A model generated the notes under the pieces. The model worked only from the letters and a program-made list of their open reading frames with translations, did not search any database and was not told where the DNA came from. DNA of 33,163 nt, from positions 1 through 33,163 of the forward strand of contig UQUG01000015.1 in the NCBI GenBank assembly GCA_900544205.1, read 5' to 3'. Positions 1 to 7,247 of this stretch are shown here, one piece after another. The DNA comes from an uncultured Collinsella sp. (lineage in GTDB: Bacteria; Actinomycetota; Coriobacteriia; Coriobacteriales; Coriobacteriaceae). The translations under genes were made by a program, and so were the position numbers. Within the stretch, counting starts at the first letter, position 1, and every line of letters starts with the position of its first letter.

Positions 1-904
1 GGGAGATGTCGAATTCGCAGCCGAGCAGCTGGTCGCGCATGCATTCGGCGCCATACACGATGCGGGTTTCCTCGCCGAGGATGGCGTTGCCGGGGCGTCC
101 GTTGATGTTTTGGGCGACGGTGACGATGCGCGGATCGAGTGCGGCGACAGCCTCAAAGAACTCCTGCGCATGCGGCAAGTCGCGCTGAGCGGTCACGAGC
201 GTGACCATGACCTGGTCGGTACGCCAACCGCAGCGGACGACGGCATAGCGAAGCAAACCAAGATGCTTGTCCTCATTAAAGGCGGGAATATGCAGCCGCT
301 CAGCTTCGCGTGCGATGCCGTTGAGAATCTGACGGGCGCCCGGTGCCTCGACGGGGCATTCGGGTACGGCAACGATCTTGTGCGTGCCGCGCTCAAAGAA
401 ACCGCAACGGACAGCGCCCTCCTTACCGGGAGCAAAGGGAGTGGCGGCCTTATGGCGAAAACCGCGCGGCGCAGGATATTTGCCCGGGTCGCCCAGGGTG
501 ACACCCATGCCACGAATAGGATCTACAGCAATGCCCTCACGCTCACAAAGCGAAGCAAAAAGCTCCTCCATAGCAGCCTGCTTAGCTGCCAACTGCTTTT
601 TATAAGGACGATTGAGCGCCGTGCATCCGCCACAAGCTCTCATGATGGAACAGGGAGACTTGGGATCCACAGCCTTACGCGCAGGCGAAACCGGATCTTT
701 ATGCGGACGCTTGGAGCGAGTCTGAGACGCTTTGTCTCCGCCTCGACGAGAGTCAGAACGCTTGGTCTTAGCCCTGCTCTTGGTCGATTTGCTTTTTGCA
801 GCTTTAGAAGACTTGGATTTCGTAGAAGATTTCTCCTCCTTCGACCCCTCAACCGCCTCCACCAAAGCACGACGAGCCCTACGCCCCGCACGAGATTCTG
901 CCAT
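1..904 (-). CDS. 23S rRNA (uracil-5-)-methyltransferase, RlmD/RumA-like, N-terminal part (cut by window edge)
   Basis: Reverse-strand reading from the ATG at 904 is open for 301 codons to the window edge, so only the N-terminal part is here. Residues C85, C91, C94 and C183 form the C-x5-C-x2-C...C pattern that binds a [4Fe-4S] cluster in RlmD/RumA enzymes. The sequence also shows the RH-K segment at about 150 and, near the end, the family's N-x-N-x4-N-x-ILG stretch followed by a YG and a GCEFDIS segment. The SAM-binding motifs and catalytic cysteine lie outside the window. Family members methylate C5 of uridines in 23S rRNA (or tRNA for TrmA); the exact target cannot be told from this half. 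Residues 1 to about 80 are a Lys/Ser/Arg-rich, probably disordered tail in place of a recognisable TRAM domain. A weak GGAG lies upstream of the start. Confidence 0.85.
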   Translation of the reverse strand, partial: MAESRAGRRARRALVEAVEGSKEEKSSTKSKSSKAAKSKSTKSRAKTKRSDSRRGGDKASQTRSKRPHKDPVSPARKAVDPKSPCSIMRACGGCTALNRPYKKQLAAKQAAMEELFASLCEREGIAVDPIRGMGVTLGDPGKYPAPRGFRHKAATPFAPGKEGAVRCGFFERGTHKIVAVPECPVEAPGARQILNGIAREAERLHIPAFNEDKHLGLLRYAVVRCGWRTDQVMVTLVTAQRDLPHAQEFFEAVAALDPRIVTVAQNINGRPGNAILGEETRIVYGAECMRDQLLGCEFDIS

Positions 905-941
905 CAATAACTCCACTTATTCATGAATTAAAGCTGCAAGT

Positions 942-947
942 ATTGTA
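942..947 (-). promoter_or_regulatory. Possible -10 box for the rRNA methyltransferase gene
   Basis: On the minus strand the hexamer TACAAT lies 38 bases upstream of the ATG at 904. No convincing -35 hexamer sits 16-18 bases further up, so this is only a plausible -10 element. Confidence 0.3.
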
Positions 948-1011
948 CCGTGCCAAGCCAGCAGACGATATACAAGCGGTTTATTCGTGTCAGTGATAAG
1001 CCCAACGACGG

Positions 1012-1150
1012 TTGCCCGCCGCGTGAGGGGTGTGGGGGTTAAGTTTATCGCGAGTTCCGCACGAACAGGAGGCCACTTAATGTGGCCTCCGTCGTGAGCA
1101 GGACTGTAGAGCAGGAAACTTAACCCCCACACCCCTCACGCGGCGGGCAA
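1012..1150. repeat. Palindromic element with 35-bp perfect inverted repeats
   Basis: Arms at 1012-1046 and 1116-1150 are perfect reverse complements of each other (35 of 35), starting TTGCCCGCC and ending GGCGGGCAA. The 69-bp centre holds a second perfect hairpin, GGAGGCCAC (1068-1076) and GTGGCCTCC (1082-1090), with a TTAAT loop. There is no ORF inside and no obvious target-site duplication at the edges. It lies between two divergent genes, upstream of the ABC importer promoter. It could be a MITE-like miniature element, a cruciform-forming repeat or a very long terminator. Copy number elsewhere is unknown. Confidence 0.75.
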
Positions 1151-1157
1151 ACTCGCC

Positions 1158-1186
1158 TTGTGCTCTATCACGCTAAAGTGTATGAT
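1158..1186 (+). promoter_or_regulatory. Sigma70-type promoter of the amino-acid ABC importer operon
   Basis: A -35 hexamer TTGTGC (1158-1163), a 17-bp spacer and a -10 hexamer TATGAT (1181-1186) are present. Transcription would start near 1193, about 50 bases before the ATG at 1243. Confidence 0.6.
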
Positions 1187-1205
1187 TCTGAACGTTACAC
1201 GACTC

Positions 1206-1223
1206 ACTTTACTTAACTAAAGT
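1206..1223. promoter_or_regulatory. Operator-like near-palindrome downstream of the importer promoter
   Basis: The 18-mer ACTTTACTTAACTAAAGT is palindromic at 8 of 9 base pairs and lies just downstream of the predicted transcription start, a typical repressor position. A closely similar sequence occurs at 33014-33030. The cognate regulator is unknown. Confidence 0.45.
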
Positions 1224-1242
1224 GCCACCAAGGGGGAATACC

Positions 1243-2103
1243 ATGAATACCGATATGTCTCGTCGTCAGTTTGTTGGTCTAGCCGGTTCGCTCGCTACGG
1301 TTCTAGGTCTTGGCCTGGTAGGCTGCGGTGGTGGTGCCGGTAAGGGTTCCGCTGCCGGTTCTGCTGCAGCCAAGGATGTGAAGGGCGCTGCGGAGTCCAA
1401 GAAGCTCGTGGTGGGCTTTGATAAGTCCTATCCTCCGTACGGCTTTGTGGGCGACGATGGCGAGTACACCGGCTTTGATCTCGATCTGGCCAAGGCTGTT
1501 GCCGATAAGCAGGGCTGGGAGGTCAAATACGAGGCCATCGACTGGGATGCCAAGGATACGCTGCTTAACTCGGGCGCCATCAACTGCATCTGGAATGGCT
1601 TTACCATGGAGGGCCGTGAGGACGACTACACGTTCTCCGAGCCGTACATGCTCAACGAGCAGGTGCTGGTGGTAAAGAAGGATGCAGGCATCAAGAGCTG
1701 GGACGATCTTGCCGGCAAGACCGTGATTACCCAGACCGATTCCGCTGCGCAGGATGTGCTTGAGGGTGACCAGAAGGATCTGGCGGCGACGTTTGCCACG
1801 CTCGACACCATCGGTGAGTACAACACGGCGTTTATGCAGCTCGAGAGCGGCGCGGTCGATGCCGTGGCTTGCGACCTTTCGATTGCCCAGTATCAGCTTG
1901 CCGCCAAGCCCGATGCTTATACGCAGCTTGATGAGCCGCTGTCCAGCGAGCACTACGCCGTCGGCTTTAAGAAGGGCGACACCAAGTCGGCCGACGCCGT
2001 GACCGAGTCGCTCAAGGCACTCTACGATTACGGTACGGTTAAGGATCTCTGCGACAAGTATTCAAGCTATGGTCTATCTTTCGATAATTGGGTGCTCAAG
2101 TAA
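1243..2103 (+). CDS. Amino-acid ABC transporter substrate-binding lipoprotein (family 3)
   Basis: Predicted extracellular binding lipoprotein of a polar amino-acid importer, 286 residues from the ATG at 1243, which follows AAGGGGG. The N-terminus carries a twin-arginine signal (SRRQF at 6-10), a hydrophobic stretch and a lipobox LVGC with C28 as the lipidation site, so export by Tat followed by lipid anchoring is likely. The mature part has the family-3 features: LVVGFDKSYPPYGF, a YTGFDLDLAKAVA segment, and the FTMEGREDDYTFSEPY stretch. A Gly/Ser/Ala linker follows the lipobox. The stop codon overlaps the next start (TAATG), so it is translationally coupled to the permease gene. A GTG at 1222 in the same frame lacks a ribosome site and was not used. 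The substrate cannot be fixed; cystine, glutamine or another polar amino acid are all possible. Confidence 0.93.
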   Translation: MNTDMSRRQFVGLAGSLATVLGLGLVGCGGGAGKGSAAGSAAAKDVKGAAESKKLVVGFDKSYPPYGFVGDDGEYTGFDLDLAKAVADKQGWEVKYEAIDWDAKDTLLNSGAINCIWNGFTMEGREDDYTFSEPYMLNEQVLVVKKDAGIKSWDDLAGKTVITQTDSAAQDVLEGDQKDLAATFATLDTIGEYNTAFMQLESGAVDAVACDLSIAQYQLAAKPDAYTQLDEPLSSEHYAVGFKKGDTKSADAVTESLKALYDYGTVKDLCDKYSSYGLSFDNWVLK

Positions 2104-2756
2104 TGTCTATTCAGGTCATGATGCAGATGCTTGGCCAGGGATTCTTGGTCAGTTTGCAGTTGTTTGTGCTGACACTGCTGGGGTCGATTCCGCTGGGGAT
2201 CCCCGTGGCGTTTATGCGCATGAGCAAAATCGCGCCGCTTCGCTGGATTGCGCGCATCTACATTTCGGTCATGCGCGGTACGCCGCTCATGCTGCAGATG
2301 TTTGCCATCTACTTTGCCCCGTACTACGTGTTTGGCATTTCGCTCACGCCCGATTCCAAGTGGACGGCGTGCGTCGTGGCGTTCATCATCAACTACGCCG
2401 GTTACTTTGCCGAGATCTATCGCTCGGGCTTGCAGTCCATTCCGCGCGGTCAATACGAGGCTGCCGAGGTGCTGGGCTATTCGCGCGTGCAGACGTTTCT
2501 GTATATCGTGATGCCGCAGGTCGCCAAGCGTATTCTGCCGGCGATGGGCAACGAGATCATCACGCTGGTCAAGGACACGTCGCTGGCGTTTGCCATTGGC
2601 GTGGGTGAGATGTTCTCGACGGCCAAGGCGCTGGTCGCCTCGCAGGTGAGCATGGTGCCGTTTGCGATCGCGGCGCTGATTTACTGGGTCTTTAATTTCG
2701 TCGTCGAGATGCTGCTGGGCGCCGCCGAGAAAAAATTGGATTACTACCATGATTAA
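2103..2756 (+). CDS. Amino-acid ABC transporter permease (HisM/GlnP type)
   Basis: Integral membrane subunit of the importer, 217 residues from the ATG at 2103, which overlaps the preceding stop as TAATG. Several hydrophobic helices are visible, and the central EAA loop is clear (GLQSIPRGQYEAAEVLGYS), which contacts the ATPase. The N-terminal segment with RGTPLMLQMF is typical of the His/Glu/Gln/Arg permease family. An in-frame TTG at 2088 would add five residues but has no advantage. The gene sits between the binding protein and the ATPase and shares their promoter. A single permease gene suggests that the membrane part is a homodimer. Confidence 0.93.
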   Translation: MSIQVMMQMLGQGFLVSLQLFVLTLLGSIPLGIPVAFMRMSKIAPLRWIARIYISVMRGTPLMLQMFAIYFAPYYVFGISLTPDSKWTACVVAFIINYAGYFAEIYRSGLQSIPRGQYEAAEVLGYSRVQTFLYIVMPQVAKRILPAMGNEIITLVKDTSLAFAIGVGEMFSTAKALVASQVSMVPFAIAALIYWVFNFVVEMLLGAAEKKLDYYHD

Positions 2757-3513
2757 TTCGGTAATGAATATATCGAACGCGCGTAAGGCGTTTGGCGGCA
2801 ATGAGGTGCTCAAGGATATCTCGCTTGAGGTGAAGCGTGGCGAGGTCGTGGCGATTATCGGGCCTTCGGGTGGCGGCAAGTCCACGCTGCTGCGGTGTGC
2901 CACGCTGCTCGAGACACTCGACGGAGGCTCGCTCTCGTTTGGCGACCTTGCCGTTGCGACGGATGCGGGTTCGGGCGCGGTCTATGCGAAGGGCGATGTG
3001 CCCAAGCAGGCGCGCTCGCGATTCGGCCTGGTGTTCCAAAATTACAACCTGTTCCCGCACTATACGGTGATGAAAAACATCACCGATGCGCCGATTCGCG
3101 TGCTTAAGCGTCCGCGCGAGCAGGCGGAAGCCCGCGCTCACGAGCTGATTGCACAAATGGGGCTGACGGGCAACGAGAACAAGGTGCCGTGTGAGCTTTC
3201 GGGCGGTCAGCAACAGCGTGTGAGTATCGCCCGCGCCCTGGCGCTCGATCCGGAAATCTTATTCTTTGACGAGCCGACCTCGGCGCTCGATCCCGAGCTA
3301 ACGGCCGAGGTGCTGCGTGTCATTAAAGACCTGGCGGCGCAGAATATGACGATGGTGATCGTGACCCATGCGATGCAGTTTGCGCGCGATGTTGCCGATC
3401 GCGTGGTCTTTATGGACGGAGGCCGCATTGTCGAGGAGGGCCCGGCCGAGCAGGTTATCGATCATCCGCGTGAGCAACGTACCCGTGAGTTCTTGAGTCG
3501 TATCGAGGGCTAA
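2749..3513 (+). CDS. Amino-acid ABC transporter ATP-binding protein
   Basis: Cytoplasmic ATPase subunit, 254 residues. Walker A is GPSGGGKST (38-46). The Q-loop lies in FQNYNLFPHYTV, the signature is LSGGQQQR, Walker B is ILFFDEPTSALDPE, and the switch histidine is in VTHAM. All catalytic residues are present. The chosen ATG at 2749 overlaps the permease end by 8 bases. An in-frame ATG at 2764 is an alternative; neither has a strong ribosome site, and translational coupling favours the first. It is the last gene of the operon, followed by a terminator at 3535-3572. A short insert with Asp/Gly/Ala between Walker A and the Q-loop (about residues 66-80) is slightly longer than usual. Confidence 0.94.
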   Translation: MINSVMNISNARKAFGGNEVLKDISLEVKRGEVVAIIGPSGGGKSTLLRCATLLETLDGGSLSFGDLAVATDAGSGAVYAKGDVPKQARSRFGLVFQNYNLFPHYTVMKNITDAPIRVLKRPREQAEARAHELIAQMGLTGNENKVPCELSGGQQQRVSIARALALDPEILFFDEPTSALDPELTAEVLRVIKDLAAQNMTMVIVTHAMQFARDVADRVVFMDGGRIVEEGPAEQVIDHPREQRTREFLSRIEG

Positions 3514-3534
3514 GCTCAGCTATGTATTGAGAAG

Positions 3535-3572
3535 AAGCCGCCGCGGGTCTTATGGACTGCGGCGGCTTTTAT
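3535..3572 (+). terminator. Intrinsic terminator of the ABC importer operon
   Basis: A 10-bp stem AAGCCGCCGC (3535-3544) pairs with GCGGCGGCTT (3559-3568), followed by a T-rich run. Confidence 0.85.
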
Positions 3573-3607
3573 TTGTATCGATGGGGTTTAATAATCGCCT
3601 GGCATAC

Positions 3608-3636
3608 TTGCTCTGTCCTCTCGCCGCCTGTATTCA
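3608..3636 (+). promoter_or_regulatory. Candidate promoter for the EF-G-like gene
   Basis: TTGCTC (3608-3613), a 17-bp spacer and TATTCA (3631-3636) fit a sigma70 promoter. The start near 3643 would give a leader of about 168 bases before the ATG at 3811. Confidence 0.4.
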
Positions 3637-3642
3637 TACGTG

Positions 3643-3810
3643 CGCCGAAAGGTATGCATGGACAGCCGCCCGTGAGGGTAGGGTGGTGGCATAGGACATT
3701 TGGAGGGTGAGTCGGCTCGGCTGCCGACCATGCTGCTCCCGGGATGGCACCGACCGCGAACTCTCCCCGTTGGCGTCGCGCATTGCGCGCGGCCCTGCAA
3801 GGAGGTCATC
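3643..3810 (+). other. Structured 5' leader of the EF-G-like gene
   Basis: This gene-free stretch can fold repeatedly. One hairpin pairs GCCGCC (from 3664) with GGTGGC (to 3690). A second stem pairs GGGTGAGT (around 3705-3712) with ACTCTCCC (around 3760-3767), and this could enclose or compete with a perfect GTCGGC/GCCGAC hairpin at 3711-3728. It ends with the strong ribosome site AAGGAGG at 3799-3805. No known riboswitch class was recognised. This could be a regulatory leader or merely GC-rich sequence. Confidence 0.35.
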
Positions 3811-5886
3811 ATGGGTGCTCCCAAGACCGGTAACGTAAGGAACGTGGTGCTCGTAGGCCAAGGCGGGGTGGGCAAGACTTCACTCGCCGAGGCCATGCTC
3901 CACCTTTCCGGCAAGACCGCCCGCCTGGGCGGCCACGACGGCACCAAGCCCACGCTCGACTATGACCCCGAAGAGGTCAAGCGTGCATTTTCCATCTCGA
4001 CGACCATCGCGCCGATCGACTGGAAGGGCGCGCGCATCAATGTGCTCGATGCCCCGTGCTACCCCGATTTTATCGGCGACGCCTTTGCCGCGATGAGCGT
4101 CTGCGAGACGGCTCTGTTTGTGGTCGACGCCGAGGCCGGCCCGCAGCCTACGACGGTTAAGCTCTGGTATGCCGCCGAGGACCTGCGACTGGCGCGTGCG
4201 GTGTTCGTAAACCGCCTGTCGCGCTCCGAGGCCAGCTTTGCGACCACGATGGACCTGCTGCAAGAGCGCTTTGGCACGCGCCTGGGCGCCGTGACCCTTC
4301 CCTGGGGCGAGGGCGAGGACTTTGACGGCATCATCGACCTGGTGCGCATGAAGGCGCGCCATTGCAACGGCACCGAAGCCGTTGAGTCGGAGATTCCCGA
4401 GGAGTATCGTGCCCAGGCCGAGGAAGCCCATGACCATCTGTGCGAGCTGGTGGCCGAGGCTGACGATGAACTGATGATGAAGTACTTGGAAGGCGAGGAG
4501 ACGCTGACGCAGGAGGAGCTTGAAGGCCTGCTGTCGAAGGCGATCGCCGAGCGCATCTTTGTGCCGGTCTTTGCGGGCGATTGCATTAAGGAGCAGGGCG
4601 TCAACTCGCTGATGGACGACATCGCCACATACTTCCCGGCGCCGACCGACTACGGCGAGATGCCGCTTATCGACGGCGATTCGCTCAAGATTTCAAGCGA
4701 CGATGATCGTCCGGTGGCGTTTGTGTTTAAGACCTTGGCCGATCCGCAGCAGGGTCGCATCAGCTTTATCAAGGTGCTGACGGGTACGCTTGAGCCGGGT
4801 CTTGAGCTGATCAACGCGCGTACCCGCAAGGGCGACCGTCTGGCTCACCTGTATGTGATGTGCGGCCGCGACATGACCGAGGTCGGTCACGCCTATGCCG
4901 GCGACATTATCGTGGCACCCAAGCTGGCGGCCGAGACGGGCGATACGCTCTCGATTACCGGCAAGGTCGAGGCTGCGGCGTTTAAGTTCCCCAACTCGCA
5001 GTACCGCATTGCCATCGAGGCCGAGAATCGCGGCGACGAAGAGAAGCTCTACACGTTTATCGAGAAGGCCTGCAAGGCCGATCCGACCATGAGCATCGAC
5101 CGCGACGAGGAGACCGGCCAGACCATTATCTCCGCCGTTGGTGAGGCGCAGGTTTCGGTGCTGCTCAACCGTCTGGAGGACCGCACCAAGGTCGTTGCCA
5201 AGAGCGTGCCGATCCGCATTCCGTATCGCGAGACCATCCGCCGCACGGCGAGCGCTCAGGGCCGCCACAAGAAGCAGACCGGTGGCGCCGGTCAGTATGG
5301 CGACTGCTGGCTGCGCGTTGAGCCGCTCATTGGGCCCGACGGCACGAGCGATGGCTATGAGTTTGTGGACGAGGTCGTAGGTGGCCGTATTCCGCGCTCG
5401 CTGATCCCCGCCGTGGACAAGGGTGTCCAGGAGACCATGAAGGACGGTATTATTGCCGGCTACCCGCTCACGGGCATTCGCGTGGCTGTGTACGACGGCT
5501 CGTATCACAGCGTCGACTCCAACGAGATGGCGTTCCGCGCGGCGGCTCGCATCGGCCTGCGCAAGGCATGTGCCGATGCCGACCCGGTGGTGCTGGAGCC
5601 CATTGAGGAAATTACGGTGACCATCCCCGAGAGCTACGCCGGCGCTGTGATGGGCGACATCTCGGCATCGCGCGGTCGCGTGACGGGCATGGAGACCGAT
5701 GAGCGCGGCGATACCGTGGTTATTGCCCAGGCGCCGCTGGCAGAGCTGACGGATTATTCGACGCGCCTGCGCTCTATCACGCGCGGCACGGGTGACTTTA
5801 CCATGAAGCCCGCTGGCTATGAGCAGGTTCCCTATGACGTTCAGGCCAAGCTGGTCGAGCGCTATGAGGAGGGTCGCGCCAAGTAG
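3811..5886 (+). CDS. Elongation factor G-like translational GTPase (EF-G2/FusA-like paralogue)
   Basis: A 691-residue protein with the five-domain EF-G layout: G domain (1 to about 270), domain II (about 300-390), III (about 400-475), IV (about 480-595, with SYHSVDSNEMAFRAAA) and V (to the end, GDFTMKPAGYEQVP). The ATG at 3811 follows a perfect AAGGAGG; an upstream in-frame GTG was rejected. The P-loop GQGGVGKT (16-23) is intact. The G3 motif is DAPCY (80-84) instead of DTPGH, so the catalytic histidine position is Tyr. The position of the NKxD guanine motif reads NRLS (134-137). EF-G-like proteins with Tyr in G3 are known in Actinobacteria and are not the essential translocase. Whether this one hydrolyses GTP at normal rates, or keeps guanine specificity, is open. 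It is transcribed alone, between two terminators. Confidence 0.9.
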   Translation: MGAPKTGNVRNVVLVGQGGVGKTSLAEAMLHLSGKTARLGGHDGTKPTLDYDPEEVKRAFSISTTIAPIDWKGARINVLDAPCYPDFIGDAFAAMSVCETALFVVDAEAGPQPTTVKLWYAAEDLRLARAVFVNRLSRSEASFATTMDLLQERFGTRLGAVTLPWGEGEDFDGIIDLVRMKARHCNGTEAVESEIPEEYRAQAEEAHDHLCELVAEADDELMMKYLEGEETLTQEELEGLLSKAIAERIFVPVFAGDCIKEQGVNSLMDDIATYFPAPTDYGEMPLIDGDSLKISSDDDRPVAFVFKTLADPQQGRISFIKVLTGTLEPGLELINARTRKGDRLAHLYVMCGRDMTEVGHAYAGDIIVAPKLAAETGDTLSITGKVEAAAFKFPNSQYRIAIEAENRGDEEKLYTFIEKACKADPTMSIDRDEETGQTIISAVGEAQVSVLLNRLEDRTKVVAKSVPIRIPYRETIRRTASAQGRHKKQTGGAGQYGDCWLRVEPLIGPDGTSDGYEFVDEVVGGRIPRSLIPAVDKGVQETMKDGIIAGYPLTGIRVAVYDGSYHSVDSNEMAFRAAARIGLRKACADADPVVLEPIEEITVTIPESYAGAVMGDISASRGRVTGMETDERGDTVVIAQAPLAELTDYSTRLRSITRGTGDFTMKPAGYEQVPYDVQAKLVERYEEGRAK

Positions 5887-5922
5887 CGTGTGGCGTTGCC
5901 CACAACATGTCCGCTGGTAGAT

Positions 5923-5956
5923 AGACCGCCCCGGCTATATGCTGGGGCGGTCTTTT
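5923..5956 (+). terminator. Intrinsic terminator of the EF-G-like gene
   Basis: Stem AGACCGCCCC (5923-5932) and GGGGCGGTCT (5944-5953), then TTT. Confidence 0.88.
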
Positions 5957-6016
5957 GATCTGCGTGCGACGGAAGGATTGCGGATCATTTTTGGCTTTGG
6001 GATGATGCGGTCGACG

Positions 6017-6991
6017 CTAGTCTCCCGATGCCTGGTTGCGGCCGGTGGCGTAGTCGATCTGCACGTGCGGCTGGAGGTTGTAGCAGTAGACGTGGAAGCA
6101 CAGGGTCTTGCCATGATCCTCGACCGATTGTGCCTCTAGGCGAACGCCGCGGCAGACGAGTTCCTCCTCGCTGTACATAGGCGTGACGCGGTAGAGCACA
6201 TGGTTACCCGTATCGCGGATGTAGTCGAGGATCTGCTCCTCAAAAGGAAGCATGCCCGTCTCGTTGAGATAGCGTGTGCCGGTGAGCAAGTTTTTGCGGT
6301 TGGCGTTTTCGCCGCAGAGCGACCATGCGATGAGGTGGCAACGGTTGTAGAGGCTCTGGCCAGGGATGAAGTCATAGCGTTGTTGGTGCCAGCCGGCGGG
6401 ATGAATACGCGAGATGTCGCCGCGCTTGCCCCGGCCGAGCGACTCGGGACCCACGCAGGCGAGCGCCTTGCGGGTGCGGCCTAGGCTGTCGAGCTTGGAG
6501 AACTTCTTAAAGCAGCCTTCTTCGGTGGCTCGTTCGTACTCGTCGAGTGTGAACGACGGCGTGCCCAGCGGATGCGTGCTATCGGCGCGCAAGGCGACAT
6601 AGGGGTTGCCCGCATAGTCGGGAATACTGCTGAGATATACGCCGCGGGCACGGTTGAGGTCGGGGTTTTCGACCTCGTCGATGGGGGTGACGGTGCTGTC
6701 CGAGTCGGTGTCGCCGCCGGTGTCGCTCTCGGAGCCATCGCCGGAGTCTTGGCTGCTCTGGGAACCCGCGGAGCTCGCTGTTCCCGATTCGAGTCGGGCG
6801 ACCAGGTCCGCTTCGTCATCAGTGCGGTTGGGGCTCTCGTTTTGCTTCTCGGCCAGAGCTGCCGCCTGCTCATCACTTTGCGGCGACAGCAGCTTGGGGG
6901 CTCCGTCAAGCGATCCCGTAAACAGCGCAAACCCCAGCACCACGGCGGTGCCAATGGAAAGTACTTGTTTATAGGCGGACTTGCGCGACAT
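6017..6991 (-). CDS. Secreted or membrane-anchored DNA/RNA non-specific endonuclease
   Basis: A 324-residue protein. The N-terminus is basic (MSRKSAYK) and followed by one hydrophobic helix (about 10-28), giving a signal peptide or anchor. Residues about 40-110 form a Ser/Asp/Gly/Glu-rich low-complexity linker. The C-terminal domain is a beta-beta-alpha-metal nuclease of the NucA/EndA/streptococcal DNase type. H219 in YNRCHLIAWSL is the likely general base, in the place of the DRGH motif, and N231/N234 in NANRKNLLTG are candidate metal ligands. The Gly of the motif is Cys here. Such enzymes degrade extracellular nucleic acid or work in DNA uptake. The start at 6991 has GGAG six bases upstream. 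A TTGTCA at 7078-7083 and TTCGAT at 7055-7060 on the minus strand make a possible promoter. The gene stands alone. Confidence 0.87.
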   Translation of the reverse strand: MSRKSAYKQVLSIGTAVVLGFALFTGSLDGAPKLLSPQSDEQAAALAEKQNESPNRTDDEADLVARLESGTASSAGSQSSQDSGDGSESDTGGDTDSDSTVTPIDEVENPDLNRARGVYLSSIPDYAGNPYVALRADSTHPLGTPSFTLDEYERATEEGCFKKFSKLDSLGRTRKALACVGPESLGRGKRGDISRIHPAGWHQQRYDFIPGQSLYNRCHLIAWSLCGENANRKNLLTGTRYLNETGMLPFEEQILDYIRDTGNHVLYRVTPMYSEEELVCRGVRLEAQSVEDHGKTLCFHVYCYNLQPHVQIDYATGRNQASGD

Positions 6992-7097
6992 TGCGGCTCC
7001 TGGCTAGACGGTCGGGAATCTACCAGTCTAGCAGGTGCCATCGCAGGTCATTCGATCGAATAAATACTTAAGATTTGTGACAAACACTCCTGATTAC

Positions 7098-7135
7098 CTT
7101 GTCCCAAAAATAAACCTGTCCCCTTTTGGCAGGTT
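7098..7135. repeat. GGGACAGG-family hairpin repeat, degenerate copy
   Basis: Contains AAATAAACCTGTCCC and TTTTGGCAGGTT, the same blocks as in the clean copy at 21466-21502. Here the left arm is degenerate (CTTGTCCCAAAA), so the stem is imperfect. It lies five bases from the start of the duplicated HAD promoter region. Confidence 0.6.
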
Positions 7136-7149
7136 ACGTCATAAGACTT

Positions 7150-7178
7150 CTGTCTATGTAACGAAAGCGCAATATGAT
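7150..7178 (+). promoter_or_regulatory. Promoter of the first HAD gene
   Basis: CTGTCT (7150-7155), a 17-bp spacer and TATGAT (7173-7178). The same arrangement is found before the second copy at 9081-9109, which supports function. Confidence 0.5.
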
Positions 7179-7194
7179 ATATACGTTATATACA
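7176..7194. promoter_or_regulatory. Palindromic operator, first HAD gene
   Basis: GATATATA-CGT-TATATACA overlaps the -10 box. It differs by one base pair from the perfect palindrome before the paralogue (9106-9124). The position suggests repression. Confidence 0.5.
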
Positions 7195-7247
7195 AGTTTG
7201 TGACGTGCAGTAGATTTGCGGTAACGCAAGCCGATGAAGGGGTCGAT

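Noticed and set aside
110..910. 266-codon plus-strand frame at the left end
   Set aside because: The minus strand encodes the four Fe-S cysteines and other motifs of a RlmD-like enzyme; the plus frame has no ribosome site or motif.
1014..1148. The 35-bp inverted repeat as a simple terminator for the left gene
   Set aside because: The left gene is transcribed away from it, there is no T-run, and its size and nested hairpin are unlike the other terminators of the window.
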